DNA from: Mediannikoviicoccus sp037890055
GTDB lineage: Bacteria; Bacillota; Clostridia; Tissierellales; Peptoniphilaceae
Assembly: GCA_037890055.1 (NCBI GenBank)
Contig: JBBKBD010000007.1
Reading direction: 5' to 3' (one strand)
DNA: 64,000 bases
Each line of letters begins with the position of its first letter. Positions within the stretch are counted from its first letter, which is position 1. Below the pieces are notes generated by a model. The model was not told the DNA's origin. It made no database searches and worked only from the letters and a program-made list of their open reading frames with translations. Shown here piece by piece: positions 60,364-64,000 of the stretch. The position numbers and the translations under genes were made by a program.

Positions 60364-62246
60364 TGATGAAAAATATTATAATTGGTACAGCGGGTCATAT
60401 TGACCATGGTAAGACAACTTTAGTAAAGGCACTAACAGGTAGGGAGACTGATACATTAGATGAAGAGAGGAAGAGAGGTATATCCATTAACCTAGGATTT
60501 ACTTACCTTGACCTACCAAATGGAAATAGAGTTGGTATAGTGGATGTGCCTGGCCATGAAAAGTTTATTAAAAACATGATGGCAGGGGCTACTGGAATAG
60601 ATTTGGTACTATTCATAATTGCGGCGGATGAAGGAGTTATGCCTCAAAGCCGTGAACACTTAGATATCCTTTCATATATGAATGTGCATAGGGGAATTAT
60701 CGTTGTTACAAAATGTGACATGGTTGAAGATGACTACCTTATGCTAATTGAAGAGGAATTAAAAGAGTTTTCAAAGGGGACATTTTTAGAAGATGCCCCT
60801 ATTATAGAAGTAGACTCTATCTCTGGAAGGGGAATTGAAGAGCTTAAAAATGTAATTGCAGAAGAAAGTGAAAAGGTGGAAGAAAAGAAGAGCGACACAC
60901 CTTTTAGAATGAATATTGACAGGGCCTTTCCTGTAAAGGGAATAGGAATTGTAGTTACAGGAACTCTAATGGAAGGAAAGATTTCAAAGGGAGAAGATCT
61001 TGTAATCTATCCTTCACAAAAGGCTTGTAAGGTAAGATCCATCCAAGTTCATGGAGAAGACGAAGACACAGCATATGCGGGACAGCGAACTGCCATTAAT
61101 CTCTCTGGGATAAAGTCTGGAGAAATTGAAAGGGGAGATATTATAGCACAGGAAGGTTCAATGATAACTACAAATATCATTGACTGTAAGGTTATAGTTT
61201 CAAAAACCTCCGACTTCCCAATTCATCACTGGATGAGACTTAGACTTGGCATTGGAACAAGGGAAATCTTCTGTAGGGCAGTTCCCCTTGACAGTGAAGA
61301 GATAGCACAGGGGGAAGAGGGATTTGTACAACTGCGCCTGGAAGAGCCTCTAGTTTGTAGAAATAGAGATAGATTTGTACTACGTTCATATTCACCAGTG
61401 GAAACCATTGGTGGTGGAGTTATTATTGAACCGATGGCAAAAAAACATAATATTGACGAGGAGCTAGTTAAAGAGCTTCAACTAAAAGAACAAGGTGAAC
61501 TTAACGACATAATCGTTCAATTTGCAAACTCTGAAGACGAGTTGTTATCCTTAAAGGAAATTGTGTCATATACTGGAGAAAACAAGGACGTAGTTAAAGA
61601 GGAAGTTGAAAAGCTAATCGAAGACGAAAAGATAATTAAAATTGTGGACAGATATGTCAGCGAAGAAGTGTTGTTGAGAATAATTGGAAATATAAAAGAT
61701 ATTCTTGAGAAGTTCCATGACAAAAATCCACTTTCACTTGGTATGACTAAGAACGAAATCTTGACTCAAAGTTTATATGCGCCAAACCTTAGAGAGCTGG
61801 AACATATACTAAAGATTATGAAGAAAAGAGAAATTATAACAGAGTCAGGGGACTATTTTGGATTAGAAAGCCACAAAATAGTATTAAATCCTAAACAGGA
61901 AAAAACAAAACAAGAATTAATAAATGAGATTAAATCAAATGGACTTGAAAAGATAGAAAATATAAAATCACTATCTCGTAATGACAAAGAGAGAAGACAT
62001 GTTTTAGATTTTATGATTGGAAAAGAAATTTTAGTCTTTGGAGCTGAAAACAACGTTCTTTTAAAAGAGGACTTCGAAAAGGCAAAAGAGGGAATTATTA
62101 ATCATTTAAAAGAAAATGAAAGGATAACAGTTTCAGAAGCCAGGGATATTTTAAAATCAAGTAGAAAAAATGTGCTTTTAATATTGGAATACTTCGACAG
62201 TATTAAGCTGACAAAAAGAGTGGATGATTATAGAGTTATGTTATAA
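60363..62246 (+). CDS. selB: Selenocysteine-specific elongation factor SelB
   Basis: A GTP-binding translation factor that delivers Sec-tRNA(Sec) to UGA by binding the SECIS hairpin. It has 627 residues. The G domain has GTAGHIDHGKTTL near residue 8, DVPGHEKF, and TKCD; then come translational domains 2-3, then winged-helix repeats at the C-terminus (from about 370) that bind SECIS RNA. ATG at 60363 (overlapping the selA stop) and ATG at 60366 are both possible; AGGAG is at 60356-60360. Confidence 0.96.
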   Translation: MMKNIIIGTAGHIDHGKTTLVKALTGRETDTLDEERKRGISINLGFTYLDLPNGNRVGIVDVPGHEKFIKNMMAGATGIDLVLFIIAADEGVMPQSREHLDILSYMNVHRGIIVVTKCDMVEDDYLMLIEEELKEFSKGTFLEDAPIIEVDSISGRGIEELKNVIAEESEKVEEKKSDTPFRMNIDRAFPVKGIGIVVTGTLMEGKISKGEDLVIYPSQKACKVRSIQVHGEDEDTAYAGQRTAINLSGIKSGEIERGDIIAQEGSMITTNIIDCKVIVSKTSDFPIHHWMRLRLGIGTREIFCRAVPLDSEEIAQGEEGFVQLRLEEPLVCRNRDRFVLRSYSPVETIGGGVIIEPMAKKHNIDEELVKELQLKEQGELNDIIVQFANSEDELLSLKEIVSYTGENKDVVKEEVEKLIEDEKIIKIVDRYVSEEVLLRIIGNIKDILEKFHDKNPLSLGMTKNEILTQSLYAPNLRELEHILKIMKKREIITESGDYFGLESHKIVLNPKQEKTKQELINEIKSNGLEKIENIKSLSRNDKERRHVLDFMIGKEILVFGAENNVLLKEDFEKAKEGIINHLKENERITVSEARDILKSSRKNVLLILEYFDSIKLTKRVDDYRVML

Positions 62247-62297
62247 AAAGGCAACGATGCAAATATAAAAAATAAGTTTTCTTTTATTTAAGAAATG

Positions 62298-62306
62298 TGT
62301 TAAAAT
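62298..62306 (+). promoter_or_regulatory. Promoter of tRNA-Sec
   Basis: TGT followed by TAAAAT (62298-62306) forms an extended -10 element 11 bases before the tRNA 5' end. Confidence 0.45.
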
Positions 62307-62317
62307 AATAGTAACAT

Positions 62318-62414
62318 GGGAGTGAATGAGTGCTGGTGTGCTCTCTGGTCTTCAAAACCAGTATGAGGGGTTAGGAGCTTCTTGGGTGGGTTCGATTCCC
62401 ACGCATTCCCGCCA
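62318..62414 (+). tRNA. selC: tRNA-Sec, anticodon UCA
   Basis: A 97-base tRNA ending in encoded GCCA. The anticodon stem-loop CTGGT-CTTCAAA-ACCAG has anticodon TCA at 62352-62354. An acceptor stem GGGAGTG / CATTCCC, a long extra arm (ATGAGGGGTTAGGAGCTTCTTGG region) and the T-loop GGGTTCGATTCCC are all seen. It lies directly after selB. Confidence 0.97.
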
Positions 62415-62448
62415 CTATTATATTTTGGTGGCATGAAAGGGGAAGAAG

Positions 62449-62479
62449 GGTGTGAGTGGTTCTAATTACTGCTCACGCC
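62449..62479 (+). promoter_or_regulatory. Stable stem-loop in the symporter leader
   Basis: GGTGTGAGTGGT / ACTGCTCACGCC form a 12-bp stem (three G-U pairs) around the loop TCTAATT. There is no following T-run. It lies between tRNA-Sec and the symporter ribosome binding site. Confidence 0.55.
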
Positions 62480-62513
62480 AGGAAAACGTTTAATCAAAAA
62501 CAAGGAGGATAGT

Positions 62514-63947
62514 ATGAACGTTTTGTTATTTGGTGCTGCTGTTGATACGGCTACAAAAATTGTTAATGCCGGTAATGGCATAATTTGGAACAAATTGCTA
62601 ATGGTATTATTACCAGTAGTAGGGCTATTTTTTACAATTTATTTAGGATTTCCTCAATTTGCAAGATTTGGAGCTGCATTAAAACAAACCTTCGGCGGTC
62701 TTTTTGATAAAGAAGAAAATGCTAGAAGAAAAGCAGCTGGAGAAATTTCATCATTCCAAGCGTTAGCAGTAGCTATCGCAGCACAAATTGGTACAGGTAA
62801 CGTAGCAGGGGTTGCTACAGCTATACTATCAGGTGGTCCTGGAGCTATATTCTGGATGTGGGTAGCTGCATTATTCGGAATGGGTACAATATTTGCGGAA
62901 GCAGTACTTGCTCAAAAATATAGAACACTTGATGAAGATGGTAACCCAGTAGGAGGACCTGCTTACTACATTAGTGAAGGTTTAAAAAACAAGAAATTAG
63001 GAAAAGGATTAGCAGCATTTTTCTCAGTTGCCATTATATTAGCACTAGGATTTATAGGTAATATGGTACAATCAAACTCAATGGCATCTGCAATCCACGC
63101 AGCATTTGGATTTAGCCAACTAGCTATCGGTATTTGTATAGCAGCAGTTGCAGCACTTGTATTTATTGGTGGTATTAAGAGAATTGCAAACTTCGCAGAA
63201 ATGGTAGTTCCAGTAATGGCACTTGTATATGTAGTACTTGCAATAGTAGTATTAGTTAAATTTAAATCTAATATTGGACAAGCTTTTGGACTTATTTTCA
63301 AAGGCGCATTTGAACCACAAGCAGTGCTTGGTGCAGGAGCTGGTATCACAGTTAAACTTGCAATAAGATTTGGTGTTGCAAGAGGATTGTTCTCTAACGA
63401 AGCTGGTATGGGTTCTACACCTCATGCTCACGCTACAGCAAAGGTTAAACACCCAGTTGAACAAGGTTTAACAGCTATGCTTGGTGTATTTATAGACACT
63501 GGTGTTGTTTGTACAGCAACAGCCCTTGTAATTCTATTAACAGGAGCTTTTGACTCAGGACTTGCTGGCCCACTTATGACACAAGAAGCATTCCATATTG
63601 CATTCGGTTCATTTGGTAAAGCAGTACTTGCAATTTGTCTAACAGCATTTGCATTCACTACTGTAATTGGTTGGTACTACTTCGGTGAAACCAACATTAA
63701 ATATTTATTTGGTAATAAGGGACTTATGCCTTACAGAATCATAGTTATAATTTGTATAGTATTAGGTTCAATGTTTGAAATTGAATTCGTATGGTTACTA
63801 TCAGACTTCTTCAATGGTTTAATGGTATTCCCTAACTTAATAGGTTTATTATTCCTTCATAAACATGTAAAAGAACTTGAAAAAGATTATGACCAATTAA
63901 AACAACTTGGTAAAATCTCATATGTTTACGAATGGGAAAAGAAATAA
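62514..63947 (+). CDS. Sodium:alanine/glycine symporter (AGCS family)
   Basis: A 477-residue membrane transporter of the AGCS family, with about 10-11 membrane segments. Signatures include GEISSFQALAVAIAAQIGTG followed by NVAGVATAI near 77-105 (substrate/sodium site), GGPAYYISEGL, and GLFSNEAGMGSTPHAHA near 292-308. Many such proteins are annotated for alanine, but glycine is the likely substrate here, because the gene follows selAB-tRNA-Sec and faces the glycine reductase operon. The ATG at 62514 follows AAGGAGGAT. Confidence 0.94.
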   Translation: MNVLLFGAAVDTATKIVNAGNGIIWNKLLMVLLPVVGLFFTIYLGFPQFARFGAALKQTFGGLFDKEENARRKAAGEISSFQALAVAIAAQIGTGNVAGVATAILSGGPGAIFWMWVAALFGMGTIFAEAVLAQKYRTLDEDGNPVGGPAYYISEGLKNKKLGKGLAAFFSVAIILALGFIGNMVQSNSMASAIHAAFGFSQLAIGICIAAVAALVFIGGIKRIANFAEMVVPVMALVYVVLAIVVLVKFKSNIGQAFGLIFKGAFEPQAVLGAGAGITVKLAIRFGVARGLFSNEAGMGSTPHAHATAKVKHPVEQGLTAMLGVFIDTGVVCTATALVILLTGAFDSGLAGPLMTQEAFHIAFGSFGKAVLAICLTAFAFTTVIGWYYFGETNIKYLFGNKGLMPYRIIVIICIVLGSMFEIEFVWLLSDFFNGLMVFPNLIGLLFLHKHVKELEKDYDQLKQLGKISYVYEWEKK

Positions 63948-63971
63948 TAATAGAATCTCCTTTCATTATTA

Positions 63972-64000
63972 GGTAGCAAGGCTTAGTCCTTGCTATCTTT
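63972..64000 (+). terminator. Terminator after the glycine symporter
   Basis: GGTAGCAAGG / CCTTGCTATC stem with loop CTTAGT, followed by TTT at the window edge. Confidence 0.8.

Noticed and set aside
1..64000. CRISPR array or prophage
   Set aside because: No regularly spaced repeats, cas-like genes, integrase or phage structural genes are seen anywhere in the window.

Overview
The window looks like chromosomal DNA from a low-GC Gram-positive strict anaerobe that ferments amino acids, most likely of the Tissierellia/Peptoniphilaceae or a related clostridial group. The reasons are the AT-rich sequence, the Firmicutes gene order rpmH-rnpA-yidD-yidC-jag-mnmE-mnmG-rsmG at the left edge, strong AGGAGG-type ribosome binding sites, and a complete glycine reductase (Stickland) cluster together with selenocysteine machinery. 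No species is claimed.

Region 1 (1-8.7 kb) is origin-proximal. It holds a consensus promoter and a DnaA box before rpmH, then the rpmH-to-rsmG block. A 447-bp AT-rich gap (7720-8166) follows, with seven DnaA-box-like 9-mers and two perfect parS palindromes. A third parS lies inside a cinA/pncC-like gene. parA, parB and noc are not here. Region 2 (8.8-12.2 kb) carries walJ-rlmH, a TtcA-like thiolase and a flavodiiron protein. Region 3 (12.2-15.9 kb, minus strand) is an unusually AT-rich accessory cassette: a small secreted Cys-containing protein, an 832-residue tandem-duplicated ABC-2 permease and its ATPase.

Region 4 (16.0-22.6 kb, minus strand) is a NAD-linked, probably electron-bifurcating formate dehydrogenase operon: NuoE-like, NuoF-like, a NuoG-like iron-sulfur subunit, a ferritin-like protein and a selenocysteine FdhA read through an in-frame UGA with a SECIS-like hairpin. 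Region 5 (22.7-43.4 kb) is mixed metabolism: glpK, an unrecognised 180-residue protein, an amidohydrolase-MgtC pair, a ribose/deoxyribose operon (rbsR-deoC-rbsK-rbsD-rbsA-rbsC-rbsB) with two LacI-type operators, a 4Fe-4S aldo/keto reductase, a formamidase with a DAACS symporter, an ECF S component, murA, recD2, comFC and pepD. Region 6 (43.6-51.2 kb) is envelope-related: an HtrA protease, an ApbE lipoprotein, a three-gene FHA-ABCG ATPase/permease/zinc-ribbon cluster of unknown role, and trmB.

Region 7 (51.2-64.0 kb) is one functional unit. A glycine riboswitch with a terminator precedes grdX-trxB-grdE-grdA-grdB-grdC-grdD on the minus strand, and grdA and grdB each contain an in-frame UGA(Sec). 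Divergently there are selA, selB, tRNA-Sec(UCA) and a sodium:alanine/glycine symporter. Glycine import, sensing, UGA recoding and glycine reduction to acetyl phosphate are thus adjacent. The three selenoprotein genes in the window (fdhA, grdA, grdB) would look split or truncated to an ordinary gene caller. They are annotated here as full-length genes.
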